A DNA stretch of 64,000 nucleotides from Amphimedon queenslandica (Eukaryota > Porifera > Demospongiae > Haplosclerida > Niphatidae). The translations under genes were made by a program, and so were the position numbers. The notes under the pieces were generated by a model. The model was not told the DNA's origin and did no database searches. It worked only from the letters and a program-made list of their open reading frames with translations. Shown one piece after another: positions 1 to 17,906 of the stretch (positions are counted from its first letter, which is position 1; each line of letters opens with the position of its first letter). Where the stretch lies: positions 33,619-97,618 of the forward strand of contig NW_003546547.1 of NCBI RefSeq assembly GCF_000090795.2. The letters are read 5' to 3'.

Positions 1-649
1 CTAAAAGTTAAATAGTGTAAAAGAACTAAACTAAAATTTGAAATTTTCAAATAAAACTAAAACTGATACTAAAATTACAATTAAATGCTATAGACTAAAA
101 TGAAACTAAAATATATTTTGGTAGTTACTGGTCATGCATGCATATGTTATATACACCTGACATAGTCACAGGTTACTTGGTTTACCCATGGTTAACCCAT
201 TGCCCTTGTAATTTAAGAAAATGGCTAGTGCTGTGGGGTATATTAATATATTTTGTAATTTTTTTATTAAAACTAAAACTTTTTTTAAATACTAAAACTA
301 AACTAAATTTATATTGAAAGCAAAAAACTAAAGCTAAACTAAAACTAAATGAAAATCAAAGGCTGAAACTAAACTATAACTAGAGCTATAACATATTCAG
401 GTTTCATACTAAAACTAAATTAAAATTGAAATAAAGTCTAAAACTAAAACTAAAAATTGAAGAATTAAACAAAAACTATGACCAAAGATGATTCGCTTGA
501 CTAACAATAAATCCAGATTAACCAAGGACAGCATTCAAAGGCATTGAAAATGTTTACAAAATCAGTTGTACATCACAATTATTACTACGAATGTTGCTTT
601 AACAGTACAAAGAGTAAAAACACAATAATAGAAACTCATGAAACTATCA
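1..649. repeat. AT-rich simple-sequence stretch (degenerate CTAAAA motif)
   Basis: Positions 1 to about 480 are dominated by a degenerate repeat of the type CTAAAA/ACTAAA, broken by AT-rich sequence and a short unique stretch around 125-235. Positions 480-649 are unique 3' flank of the receptor kinase gene that ends at 650. I see no coding signal here. Confidence 0.6.
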
Positions 650-5282
<4,633 letters not shown>

Positions 5283-5691
5283 GTCTCACTAAGCAGATAA
5301 GGCCCTCCCACATCAAATTTAAAATCAACCCACAACAGCTTTGATTATGCCAAGAAAAGAATACTATTTAATAGATCTATCATTATTATTACCAACAATA
5401 ATAATGCTAATAATAAATGTTTAATTTTAATAGTCTCAGCTTTGAGCAGTGACTGCTTCCAATTAGGCATCTATGAGCAGAGAAAGAGAGAGAAAGAGGG
5501 GTGTTATAAAGAGGGGAGATAGAAAGAGGGGAGATATAAAGAGAGAAGATATAAAGAGAGAAAAAGGACAAAACAATAAGTTTTTGCATTTGTAAGTGCA
5601 TGGCTGTATGTTCCTATAAAGAAAGAAAAAAAAAGAAAATTTTGATCCTTCAAAAGTCAATCCAACATTAGGCTTAAGGAATAGTTTAATT
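5283..5691. other. Spacer between receptor kinase and zinc-knuckle gene
   Basis: About 400 bp between the stop of the upstream gene (5692, minus strand) and the first recognisable kinase exon. It contains a purine-rich stretch of GAGAGA/AAAGAGGGG repeats at about 5470-5570. A first exon with the signal peptide of the kinase, if it exists, should lie here, but I could not identify one. Confidence 0.5.
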
Positions 5692-7712
5692 CTATTGAGA
5701 AGCAAGCTCCATTAATTGTACAGCGTCAAGAAGAGGATCCAATTCGTGGAGCGATTGAATGGAGAGCTTTGATAAACGTGACATCTCAGACATCTTGGTA
5801 TAACTAATGACAGTGAGGAACGATATCTCATCCGAGAGAGCCTGACAAAGATCTCTACCCTCGTGGAGCGAGCGCTGTAACAGATCAAGCTCATCAGAAA
5901 GAGCTACATTGTAAAAGAGAGAGAGAGAGAAAAGAATTTTATGGAAAAGGGTGGTATAAGAAATTATGAAAAAATCTAGTCGTAAAATGACAATTAAAAG
6001 TATGTACACAAAGAGAGACACACCTGTAATTTCTATTTCCATTCCGTTGCTCTCCTCATTTGATTTGGTAGCAATTCCATCAAGTATGGACTGGATATCA
6101 GCAGACTCAACAAGATCAACTATATTCTTCATGCAATCAGAATATTCTTTCACTAAAAGTAAGAAGAGTTATCAGTCTCTCTACTTTAGTCTCTCTCTCT
6201 TACTTTCAGCTTTATCTGCAGTCATTAATGATGATAAGTATGAACGGCGTGGTAGCCTTGATGCTGGAATAAGTCTACTATCCAACTACAAATACAAGCA
6301 GATAAATATACATACTAGACTCTTTAATATACTTTTGGGTCTTCATCGTATTGCCTTCCGACACTAATCGGGATTCCAAAGTCATCCATAAGCTTCTGGA
6401 CGTCCCTCAGTTTTATTAGCCTACCAGGGGCTCCCCTCATTGATATGACATTGGCTGCTCTGAGGAGATTGGTCTGTTGGGTGGTTGGGATCTGTGTCTC
6501 TAGCAGTAACCTTTTTATAACTGTTGTCAAATGACTCCTGTTAACCTAATGAGTATCAATACATGTGTATAATACATGTATGTACATATGCATACATGTA
6601 TGTATGTACATGTATATGTACATACATGTACATGTAAGTCTTAGGAAGATGAGTAGTTACTGTACCTCGGGGAAATAACGTCTCCACACTTCAAGAAGAC
6701 ACAAGAAGTGTTCTCCATTCCATGTCCTCAGCATTGAAAGAGATTGACCATCACTGCACCTTATGTCATGGAGTGTTGACTCAAACTCTGTAATGTGTGT
6801 TGAAATAGAAAATGATAATAATAATAATAGATCTAGTCATAACTCCTAAATAATTAGTATATATATGTATAAACCTATCATTATTTTTTATAAAGAGTAT
6901 AACACTATAGATTACGCTACAGTAGTTATTATCATCATCACACATGCACATGACATTGACTAACACCCTGTCTACAGGACACTAACAAGACAAAAAACAA
7001 CAAACCATTCTCGGTCTCTGCTTCCTTTCCTCTGACCAGTGAGAGGGAGCTGGAGCCAGAGAGAGGAGGGTGGGGAGGGTGAGAGGTGTGGTTGTGAGAA
7101 GATGAACCAGGGACTGTCAGAGAAGGAGATGCATTGGCAACATCACCGGAATTAAGTGAATCAGGACTCTATGAAACAACAAAGATAGTGAGTGATGCTC
7201 TCTTAGTCTCTGTCCTACCATTGGAGTGCTATGGGAACTGATAGTCTCCAAGTGTTGATGTACTTCTTCAGGTACAGGTTCTTCAAGAGCATCCATTAGA
7301 GCAAAGAGATCCTCTGATGATATCAACTTGCATATCGGTGACCTTTAAAAGGAGTGTGGTTATAGGAGAGTCTAATACAATGATGTTACCTGTTGGGGTG
7401 AAGTCCAAGTGCTTGGAGCTTCTTGAGTAAGTTAGTGCTGCCCTGCTCTAGCGAGAGGTGAAGGTTCTTGACCAACTCAAAAACATCACTCTTATTGTGA
7501 TACTTCAATACCTTATTGCACATCTCCTGTAGTAAAGAAATACATGTACAGATGCATAAATATGGTAATGATAATTTATTATTAATGATAATTACTATTA
7601 GATGGTAATGTTATTAGTATTTTACCTGTAAACAGAATTTCGGTATTCCACGGGAAGTAATAACAAGTGCCAAGTCAGCATCTGACCACGGTATCTTACC
7701 ATACTTATAACC

Positions 7713-7773
<61 letters not shown>

Positions 7774-10700
7774 AGAGAAGAGAGAGAAGAGAGAGAGGAG
7801 AGAGAGGTGAGGTCTAGTTGCAGTAGGAGTGTAGTCAGTGTACTACCTTCGTGCCTTTTCTTCCTTTTCTTTTCAGGTGGACTGTCGAGCTGCTCATTAA
7901 ATATATCATCAATGGTTTCAGGACCACTAGCTCCTCCTTCCTCTCCTCCTCCAGCAGCATGTGAGTGCTTGGTCCTGGGTACAGGAGGTGGAGTCGTGTG
8001 ATGCTTCCTTCGTCTCTTAACACCAAACTTGAAATCAACCTTACTACTGCTGCTAGAGGCTGGCCACTTCCCTCCAGTATCAACATACTCCTTAGGATCT
8101 AAATAGAATAGAATAATACAGAGAGACATAATGTCAAATCATTATGTTAATTTTAACATACTAATGACATCCTTAGGGTGAGCACTAGGGGCCCTATCCA
8201 ATGGATGAGAGCACCTAAAACAAGCTGCCATGCGAGCCAAATTAATATGACCACACATCGTACATATTCGACGCCCAAAAGTAAAGACTCCGAAAAGTTT
8301 CCCGCAGTTACGGCATTTCTTTGATTTGCAGAGCATGCTAACACCACAATGAGGGCAGGGCTTCTTACGGAGGCTCCCTCCTGCTCCTCCTCCTGCAGCT
8401 AAGTTAGGGTTTGAACCAGATGACGACGGTCTATTGATGAATAATAAAATAATAAAGTGAATTATATTAGTTTACTTGGGTTGTCTTGGTGAGTCATTAG
8501 ATGAGCTGGGGGTGATTAAAAGAGGCGGGGCAGGAGGTGGAGCTGGCAATTTTGTCTCTTCAATCTCATCCTCTTCTGTCAGTTGGGACTGAGTGTCGTC
8601 AGTTAATTGAGAGGGAGTGGTCACGATACTATCACTAGCTTTAGTTTTAGGAATGAGTTTGTGAGCTCTGAGAGGAGATAAAGAAAAAGAGTAAGTGTTA
8701 GTGTAGATGAGTATAATTATAAATGAGGTACTTTGATTCACGCGATGATTTCTTTTTTGGTAGAGTAGCATTGAAATCACATTTAGGCACCCTGAGAGAC
8801 AGTATCTCAGAATTAGATATAAAGGAAACAGGATCCACATCTCTCAAATCATAAACTGAGAGAGAAAGGGAGAGAAAATATGACAAATATTTAAATTCAT
8901 GTACAATGTACCTTTTCTTTTCTCTGACAGTGTGTCGTTGAGGAGGAGCGTGATAGAGTGAGGTACGGGTATGTTATACAGTTGACACATCTGCTTCACA
9001 ACCTCAACGTCAATCAGACGACAAGTATGACAGTTCTCAGGCAGTCCCCCCATATGCCTCAGTACATGAATCTATAGCAAAGAAGAACTTAAAAAGATTA
9101 TGCCGCAGAAATACTCACCCAGTTTAGCGGAGGTCTTTGGGTCTTTGCCTTCAGTTTGTAAGTCAAAGCGTGAACTGTTCTTGGAGGGTAATCAAGAAAT
9201 AGTTTGTTACGCAACTCAAATATGGAGAAAGATGGAGGAATATCATCTAAAAAAATGTGAACAAAATTAATGGACTCAGTGTTCAAAACTGGATTTTTTA
9301 TGAATTTTTAAAGTTACTCAAAAATTGGGCCAAAATCCCTGTACTATAGTACAGGGTGACTGGCCAAATTTCGGCAAAAATGAAAAGAAGACAATTCTCC
9401 ATTTTTATATTTTTTTCTGATGTATATACATGTACTTATGTTGCGTAGAAAGTTTGAACTGATTCCGATCAAATTTGAATTTTTTACAAATTTTTAAAGT
9501 TGCTAAAAAATCGGGCCAGTCACCCTGTACTATAGTGCAGAATGACTGGCCAAATTTCAGCAAAAATGAAAAAAAGACAATTCTCCCTTTTTATATTTTT
9601 TTCTGATATATATACATGTACATGTACTTATGTTGCATAGAAAGTTTGAGCTGATTCCGATCAAGTTTGGAATTTTAAAAGAATTTTAAAATTTGCTCCA
9701 AAAGTTAGTATATCATAATATTTCACAAAAATAGCTCTGAGAGAATTCTTCATAAAAACAGTTGAAATAAAACTAAAGGCAAGGCAAAAGTAAAGACCAT
9801 TTAAAGCAAGAGTATACTCTCGTTTAAAGGAGTACTAAGTTGTGAAATGGTACAGCTTTGAGGAACACACTAACTAGAGTTGAAATGCATCAGATAAAAA
9901 TTGCCCTCTTATAGGAGCTAATTCTTGATTGATTATAAAGGCAATGATACATGTACTTTAATGTCAAAACAGATACAAGTTATGTAGATACAAATGCGCA
10001 TGTACGCGTGTACATACACAATCAAGTGTTTGTCCAGTGCCCAGTGAAGTCTGGAGTATGTGTGTGTACATAAAAGAAACAAGTTTGTGTATTTCCTTAA
10101 CCAAACATTTATAAACAATTGTCATTACAATACACTAATCCACTCAGAGCATTGAATGGTAGACAGTACAGCAGAGAGTATAAATAGATAGAATTTACAC
10201 AATAGTAATGTATAATGTCCAAAAACCATACCTTCACAATCATTAGTCTTTTCTTCCCTTTCCTCCATTGCTTCTTCAGATTGAGGAGGAGGAGGATGAG
10301 GGACTCGGTTTATTTCTTCCACCTGCTGCGTCCTATTTCTTCCTTTCCTTGTTTTCTTGGTTTTAGTGACAATAGGCTCCTCCTCTTCCTGTGACTGTTG
10401 CTGTGACAGGTCCTGGTCCTCTCTCTCCTCCTCTGTATCTCTCTGTCTCTTCCTACCGCTACTTCGAAGGGAACGAGTCGTCGTGGAAACAGACTCCTCC
10501 TTCTCCCTGTCTCTCGCTACAAGCAATAAACAATAATTATAAACAAAACAAAAATTAACGAAGTCTCACTTGGCGTGGTGAGTTTCTCGGAAGAGGGAGG
10601 CGTGGTCTCATGGACAGGCGTGGCATGGGATTTCGGGTGTGGGACTAATAAGGTCATTCTATATATGCCCCATTTCAACTGATGGTATGTCACCCCTGGG

Positions 10701-13321
10701 GGGGAAAGAGCAATACTAAAACTAAAATTTCAATATGTGCCACAATGAACAATTAATTCAATATTATATTAAAGTTGGTACCACATAGCACAGTGTGGGC
10801 TGTTATGTCTACGAGTACAAGCTCTCAATACAATTATGGAATGGTTCAATTACCTCTTGTGATAACACTGTACAGTGAAACATTTCTCTTCGAGTGGCCT
10901 AAAGGAATAAAATCATATACATGTACATGTACATGTACATGTAGGCATAGACACTTTAAAAAACCACTTTTAACAATCACTAGAATAAACCAGTGACTTT
11001 AGCCACAATAGAAACATATACACAATCATACCATAAAATACACTTAAATAAAAAACAGTATCACTACATGCTGTACCTGTAGTAGTCTCTTTACTAATGG
11101 CTTCAGTAGTAATCTCATCATCATCTTCCTCAGTCTGTGATGCAGTCTCGTGGTCCGACCTATCCTTCTTCTTGGATTTCTTCTTTTTCTTTTTCTCCGA
11201 GCGATGATGCTCCTTGTGATGATGATGCCCGCTCCCTCCTCTCTCTTTTTCTCTCTCTTTCTTCTTCTTCTTCTTTTTCTTTTTCAATATCTTCAGTCCG
11301 CCCTCTCCCTCCACCTCCTCATCAAACCCTGTACTCTTGACCAGCTCCAGTTTCTGTTTTCGCTTATGCTTAGTCTTTGGGGTTTCAGCAGGGCTCAACT
11401 CATTAGTACTCTCACTAGTAGCAGGGAGAGTGCTGTTATCATCTCCCCTCCTTCTTGCGTAATTATTAATAATACTGGACTCATCCTCTGTGCTTTCTTC
11501 TAAGCCATTAGCTCTCTCTTCCTCTGTGGTCTCAGTCCCAGTGTCTATGGGGATCACCTCTTTACCCAAGGGCTCTTCGTTGGGTGCTTTCTTCCCAAGG
11601 AGAGGAGGACCAACAATAACTGGATGATGAGTGACTAATGCACTCTTATCATCTCTTGTTAAAGGAGGCGGAGATGAAGAGAAATACAAAGAGTTATTGT
11701 TGTAAGGACCCACTCTCCCTCTCTCTAAGCTTTGAGAGACAGAGACCAAAGGAGGAGGAGGACCAGACCTAGGGAAGAGAGGAGGAGAGTAGAGGGACCT
11801 GGATGAGGAGGAGGGAGTGTGAGAAGTGATAAGAGGAGGAGGAGGATAAGAAGAGTTGGTGTAAGTAGGAGGAGTGAGGGAGCGTTTGAGAGGCAAAGAG
11901 GAGGAGAAGGAATGGAGTAGAGAAGAGGACTGGCTAGGATAAGAGTGGAGGGTCCTGATTGAGTTTATCGTTGGATCATGAGGCTTCGTTGTCACGGAAA
12001 CAATGAGAGACTCCGAAGTGAGAGGAGAAGGTTTTGGATCCGGGACGTAATCCGAAGGTGAGAAAATGGGCGGGGCAGAGTGACGTGAGGACAAATCATC
12101 AACAAAGCTCGGAACAGCTGGAGTAGCTTGTAAAGGAGGAGGAGCAATGGAAGGAGCCACATCAACCACTGGTGAAGGAGGAGGAGACTTTTCACTTGAA
12201 GACGTAACATTATCATCATGCTTGGTAGGTGTGGTTGTGGGAGGAGTCAGGGTAGAATCACCTCCCCCACGTTTAGCCTTGATACCTTTATAAATCTTAT
12301 AAGTAGAGCCAGCTGGTATCTTGTTTGGACCACCTTTCCTCACTTGCTTCATTTTTCGTGCTGGCTCTGGTGTTATTATCTCAGGCGGTATCATCACTCG
12401 GGCTGATATCTTCTGAGCATACTCCAGCAAAGGAGAAGAAATACTACCAGACTCTCCCGAACCACCACCACCACCACCACCTCCTCCTCCTTGCAACGGA
12501 GGAGTCGCTAGCAAAGAGTTATCACTTGCAGCTGACTCAGAAAAGGATTTTTTAGGAGTGGGTGCTGCTCCATCGTCAGAGCTTAGGAGCTTCCTTTTTA
12601 GAATTTTAGTTAATTCAGAGGGAGACTTGGGAGGGATGGTCTCATAAATATTATTCTTGACACTGGGTATTCCTCCATACCCTACAGATACCAGGAGAGG
12701 AGGGGACGATTTATCGTCTTTCTTAGGACCCTCGTCCTCCGAGTCATCGTGGAAACTGGTCACAGAGTCCTTGCTTGGTTTTGTCTTTTGAAGCACAGGA
12801 GAGGAGGAGGAGTCCGGCTGAGGGGGGAACTTTATGAGCCTGCATATGGTACACTTCCTTGCTCTGCCTCCCAAGAGTCGTCCTTCAGTGCTGCCACACC
12901 GAGCACAAGCTTTGGCCGGTTTCTTACTCCCTGTCTTTCCACCAGACTTCCTTCTCTTCCCTTTCTCCAGCTGCTCCAACAGCTGCTGACCGACAGGTTG
13001 AGACGAATACGAGGTACCTTGACCCTCTATCAACGAGGAGGCTGAACTATTGGTCTTAGTATCTTCATCTGGATACGCATCAAAAGACGTGTCACATGAT
13101 CCAAGGTCACTCCCACCACCGGTTGCAGGGTCTTCGTTATCTCCCTGAGCGTCCTTCTTACCCACCGGACGTTGGTTTGACTTTCTCTTCTTTGTGGGCG
13201 GGACTTTAAGTTTACCCAGAGCCTCTTCCTCTGTTGGCGTCATGGGAGGGGTCACAGAAGAGGCTGTGGCCTTTGGTACCAGTTTGGGAACGTTTCTAGG
13301 AGAGGACCTAGTCCTTGGCAT
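5692..13321 (-). CDS. Large nuclear-type protein with CxxC zinc knuckles, unrecognised
   Basis: I do not recognise this gene. The start MPRTRSSPRN (ATG 13319-13321) opens a 2.2-kb exon rich in Ser, Pro and Lys, with basic clusters that look like nuclear localisation signals and a C-x2-C...C-x2-C knuckle (CARCG...CTIC, near 12910-12850). The exon ends in a poly-Lys/His stretch and a donor at about 11080. Later exons follow at about 10650-10572, 10520-10232 (RKRQR, acidic) and 9247-9120 (FELRNKLFLDYPPRTV). Further exons lie at 9072-8920 and about 8820-8500, and at 8420-8160 a second zinc cluster (CPHCG, CRNCG, CTMCG, CFRCS). Then come an exon at 8100-7835 with KRKKR and helical exons down to the stop TAG at 5692-5694. 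The C-terminus (QRSLHEGRDLCQALSDEI) looks coiled-coil. The spliced frames I checked join in phase, so I treat it as one gene, but a split into two is possible. Introns contain a long GA run (7714-7806) and 188-bp repeats (9290-9720). Confidence 0.6.
7714..7806. repeat. GA dinucleotide microsatellite
   Basis: About 50 bp of uninterrupted AG repeats followed by GAGAGAAG variants, inside an intron of the zinc-knuckle gene. On the coding strand this is a long pyrimidine (CT) tract just after a splice donor. It is likely length-polymorphic. Confidence 0.9.
9290..9720 (-). repeat. 188-bp intronic repeat, about 2.3 tandem copies
   Basis: Tandem monomers in reverse orientation, recognisable by GGCCAAAATCCCTGTACT...AGTACAGGG cores at about 9330-9350 and 9520-9545. 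Each is followed by TTCTCC, a run of T, CTGATG and TACATGTACTTATGTTGC. They sit in the 980-bp intron between exons at 10232 and 9247 of the zinc-knuckle gene. No terminal inverted repeats or target duplication are seen at the edges. Confidence 0.8.
10917..10943. repeat. ACATGT-type hexamer microsatellite
   Basis: About four copies of the self-complementary hexamer ACATGT, in an intron. Similar runs occur at about 6580-6640, 48555-48592 and 60605-60655, and single units occur throughout the window. Confidence 0.8.
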
Positions 13322-15016
13322 TATAAAACAGAAAACTCTACACAAAATAACAAAAAAAAGAATCAAATCAAAATGAAGTAAAAATCAGCTGAATAATGAT
13401 GAGAATCACAGTAATGCTGGACACTAGATGACCAATGATAGACACTATAGTAACATTATAAGTACACACAGGAAGTGGAGTATGAACCTCATATTGATAC
13501 CTCCCCTACAATATACATCATGGTTTGTCAGGAATGACTACCCTTTGGCATATTTGGGATCATAAGAATGAACTATTTCTACTCATCCATTGAACAATAG
13601 CTATACTCACAAGAGGAATATATGTGGACTGTAGATACACAGCTAATAGTATCCAACCAAAAGTACAAAACTATAACAGTTTGCTATTATAAGTATATCA
13701 ATAGACAATTTAGACATTAAGATTATTATAATTCTCTGTAATCACTACATGAATATCAATAAAACTGTTAGCACAGAGAGGGTGGGCTATGGCCTGATTA
13801 TAGACTATATGTACATGTATGTGGCATTCTCATAAATATTAGCAGTGATTACATAAGATTTTCGAAATTAGTCTTTTTTAAATGGGCCTTTAAAGATCTT
13901 ATTGCCTACGAGAGAATTTCAAACTACACCCGAACACATGTACATAAATGGGCATACAACATGAATGTATATGTACAATTAAGAAAGAAAGAGCAAGCTG
14001 GTTTTATATCAAGAGTAAGTACAGTTTTATCACTCAATCTCTTTATTTAGAGAAAGAGAGAGAGAGACAGGGAGAAAGGCTAATAAAAACATACCATCAT
14101 TTTGTAAACAGATTAATTAATACAGTGTGTACAAAAAAGAACACGTACATAATATCTAAAACTATACTGTTATAATACAATAGTGGTATCTATTAAACAA
14201 GGCTTAGAATGGGATAGTCATGAATAGCAAGACAGGAGGACAAGAGATCTCAAAAGTAGAGTCCACTTATTATCAGGCAGTCCAATCAAAACCTTAATTG
14301 ATTGACTTAGCATTTCAATAATGATATATAAAGTACCAACATCATTATTTTGAACTACAGAGAACTGTATTTAAAGTTTAGACGTTAGAACCCAGTATTT
14401 AAAAGCGCAGGCTGCCCCCTGAAACAATGTACAAACCCCCAAACTGACCTTCAGAGTGAAAATGCAAAGAAGCAGTCACCAAGGTGAAGTAAAGAAGGGT
14501 GTTCGCGTAAACAGCACTGTAACGCCTTGGGAGTCTTGATCCGTCTCAACTGATGAACTTATTGGAGTGATTACTGTAAGAAATGAAAGGCTATCACTAA
14601 AAACGAAGAAGAAATGCACTGAAAAATGGAGTATTACAATGACATTCGAACACTCACCATCACACATTAATACACACATACATTTCTATACAGAGAAGTG
14701 GATCATCCCTTCTTAATCAATTAATCGTATTCATAGCCAGTGTCAGACCAAGCACGTGTTTTCTGACCAATCAGATGACGGATAAGCAGGAAGCAACCCA
14801 CGCACAAAGTGAATCTCATGATTGGTTGGCTTAGCAGCGCAGTACTGCATAATAAAATAATGAAGCCTGACGCAAAAAAAATATAAAACTATAGAGTAGT
14901 GGAAAGAAGCAGTGAGAAGGAAGGAAAGGGAGCAAGAATGGAAAAATAGAAAAGAAAAAAAGAGTACAAACGTTATAAAAATAATTATCATAACAAAATA
15001 AAATAAAATAATAAAA
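13322..15016. other. Intergenic region with promoter-like cluster
   Basis: 1.7 kb between the start of the zinc-knuckle gene and the stop of WDR45B, both on the minus strand. No protein can be supported. A minus-strand stretch at 14490-14575 is preceded by a good splice acceptor (TTTCTTACAG) and could be a 5' UTR exon or a short unrecognised terminal exon. The interval 14753-14825 has CACGTG, GACCAATCAG, TGACG and ATTGG boxes and is a plausible promoter for the zinc-knuckle gene with a spliced leader. The rest is AT-rich. Confidence 0.45.
14753..14825 (-). promoter_or_regulatory. Candidate promoter: E-box, two CCAAT boxes, CRE-like half site
   Basis: CACGTG at 14753-14758, GACCAATCAG at 14765-14774, TGACG at 14776-14780 and an inverted CCAAT (ATTGG) at 14821-14825 fall within 73 bp. 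CCAAT pairs are typical of animal core promoters. The nearest start codon downstream on the minus strand is 13321, so a 5' UTR intron would be required. This is an inference from motif density only. Confidence 0.3.
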
Positions 15017-17034
15017 CTAGTCGTCTGTCATCTGGAGAAACTTTGAGAACGTTTCACGTAGACATTCGCCTTTAGAAGTGATAGAGTATTTGAAATAACT
15101 CCCATCTGCACATATAGCTACAAAAAAACAATGATAATAATAATGCTGCCATTTGTATGACTAGTGCAACCTATTATGGATTTCTTATCACTTCCGAAAG
15201 CACATATGCAAGGCTGCCCATCTGGGACATTGAATTTCGCAAAACTCCATCTTGAACTGAAGTACTTAGGTAACAAACCGCCAGCCTTTGCCATTCTGAG
15301 TTTAAAAGAGAGAGAAGGAGGAAGAGAGAGAGAAGGAGGAAGGAAGAGAAGAGAGAGAGGAGAGAAACAGATTAACAACATATATGAATGGGGGGAGGTT
15401 GCTCATGATAATAGTAGTAGCTGATTATTATCTTTAATGTTATTATAGCTATTCTGTTAAGAATGTTTGGCATAGCAAAACTACACCACTACCATTAAAG
15501 GCAAGCATCTTTTGTAGAAGCATAATAGAGGAAGGGGGAGGTCAGTAGTGGAGAGAAAGGGTTGGCTCTAATACTACTAACTGTCATTATGTCATCACAC
15601 AGTTCATGCAAGCTAAATTGACATAATAATAATACAGCTTAATTAGCAGCTCCCTTGTGTATATAATAAAGATCCTTACTCACTTGGATTGCTTGTTCCT
15701 TGCTGGGTCCTCACTAGCAAATACATGCACAGTACCGTGATCACTTGATACACACATGAATGAAGAATCATGATTAAATGCTATGCTGTTATGATACATA
15801 AAGAAGAGATGAGGGACATACATGTACCATATAGCTTACCAGTATATGTGTGCATTAGCAGCTCCTCTTCTCAATTCAAGTAGCTGGTCGTGTTTATTAG
15901 TATCATAAACTCTAATTAAAGTACCCTAGCAATGGATATATTTGGTATCAAGCCATTCCATTCTATCTCTCAACTACAGTTAATGTAGTTAATAATTTTA
16001 TCAGATATGACCATTATTTTATCAAATTGCATAATTATGACACTATGAGACATTCCTGGTGGTTTTAATTATGTGAAGTATCTAGTCCCTTACATCAAAA
16101 ATTAAATTAAACTAAGAATAGAAAGTTAAGAAACCATTGTCAAGCCAAGGGTAGGAATGAAAGACACATAACAAAAAAAATTTCTTTTACTTTTTCTGAC
16201 GCTGTAGCTAATCTTGATCCTTGTAGATTAAAAGCTAGACACGTAACAGCTGCTTCATGTGCTGGGATGTCAACTGGGGCCCGTCTCATGTTTGCTAAAT
16301 CAACGAGACTCACGTGACCGATCTCAGTCCCGGGGAAAGCTAAAAGAGAATTATTATTGTTGGGACAAAGGACACAGACGCCATAAGGATTGGGTGTGGT
16401 TTGTATTCTGTGCTGTTCGGCTGGATTCTTTGAAAACGAAAATATACTAATTCTGTCGTCAAGTATGACAACAATCCTAAAGGAAGAAGAGGAAAATACT
16501 ATTATAACTCAGCGATTGCATTCCTCACAAGTCTCGGCTCAATTTGACTGATCGAACGTCTGATGAGAACTCAAGCTCTGCTACTTGTGATTTCTTCAGA
16601 TCATCCCATATGATGACTGGAAGAAGATTGAGTGATGATAATATTTTCAATTAAAAAAACAAACCTTTGTTAGGTGGGTATTTAGGACGAGGTCCACCAC
16701 CGACTAGTGCCAAGTAATTGCAACGATACAACATCTCCACATGACCAAACCCACCATCAACGAAATCTAACAAAGAAAAGGAGAAAGAAAAAGGTGAAGT
16801 TACTTATGTATAAACACAACAGACAGACCTTGTCTCTCCTTCTCTTTCAGTGGATCAGTGTTGTATATCCTAAAACCATTCTCCATCCCACAAGCAAAAC
16901 AGCCTTTGAACAGAGAGGGAGAGGTGAGTGAACAGCACTGCAATGAAGAATCAATTACCTTGGTCCTGGTTCCAGCTTGCATACAGTAGCCCATTACTGC
17001 AATGTGAGGTAGTCTGTGCTATAGCATTACTCAT
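15017..17034 (-). CDS. WDR45B: WD-repeat PI3P effector WDR45B/WIPI3 (PROPPIN)
   Basis: Seven-bladed beta-propeller that binds PI3P on forming autophagosomes (PROPPIN/Atg18 family). The start ATG is at 17032-17034 (MSNAIAQ...), followed by exons encoding [54 protein letters not shown], a [17 protein letters not shown]-type segment, [18 protein letters not shown], the lipid-binding motif LRRG (near 15880), [18 protein letters not shown], and [19 protein letters not shown]. The last exon (about 15121-15017) ends [10 protein letters not shown]...FLQMTDD, which matches the known C-terminus of vertebrate WIPI3 almost exactly in position. WDR45B fits better than WIPI1/2 because of the LPKYFSS and MTDD ends. 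It is divergently paired with the CENPV-like gene, with only 64 bp between the two start codons. Confidence 0.93.
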
Positions 17035-17808
<774 letters not shown>

Positions 17809-17906
17809 AAATTTTTTTCTGAGTACCTGCATAAATTTAATTGTTTTACACACACAATTCAAAAAAAAAGACAGCGCCAATTTTGACCCACACACGTTCC
17901 ATGTAC

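Noticed and set aside
11137-11503. Plus-strand Ser/Phe/Leu-rich frames
   Set aside because: Antisense of the Lys/Glu-rich coding exon of the zinc-knuckle gene.
14476-14991. Possible minus-strand gene between the zinc-knuckle gene and WDR45B
   Set aside because: One acceptor-like site and short frames only; no protein motif and no consistent splice chain, so I only list it as intergenic with a note.
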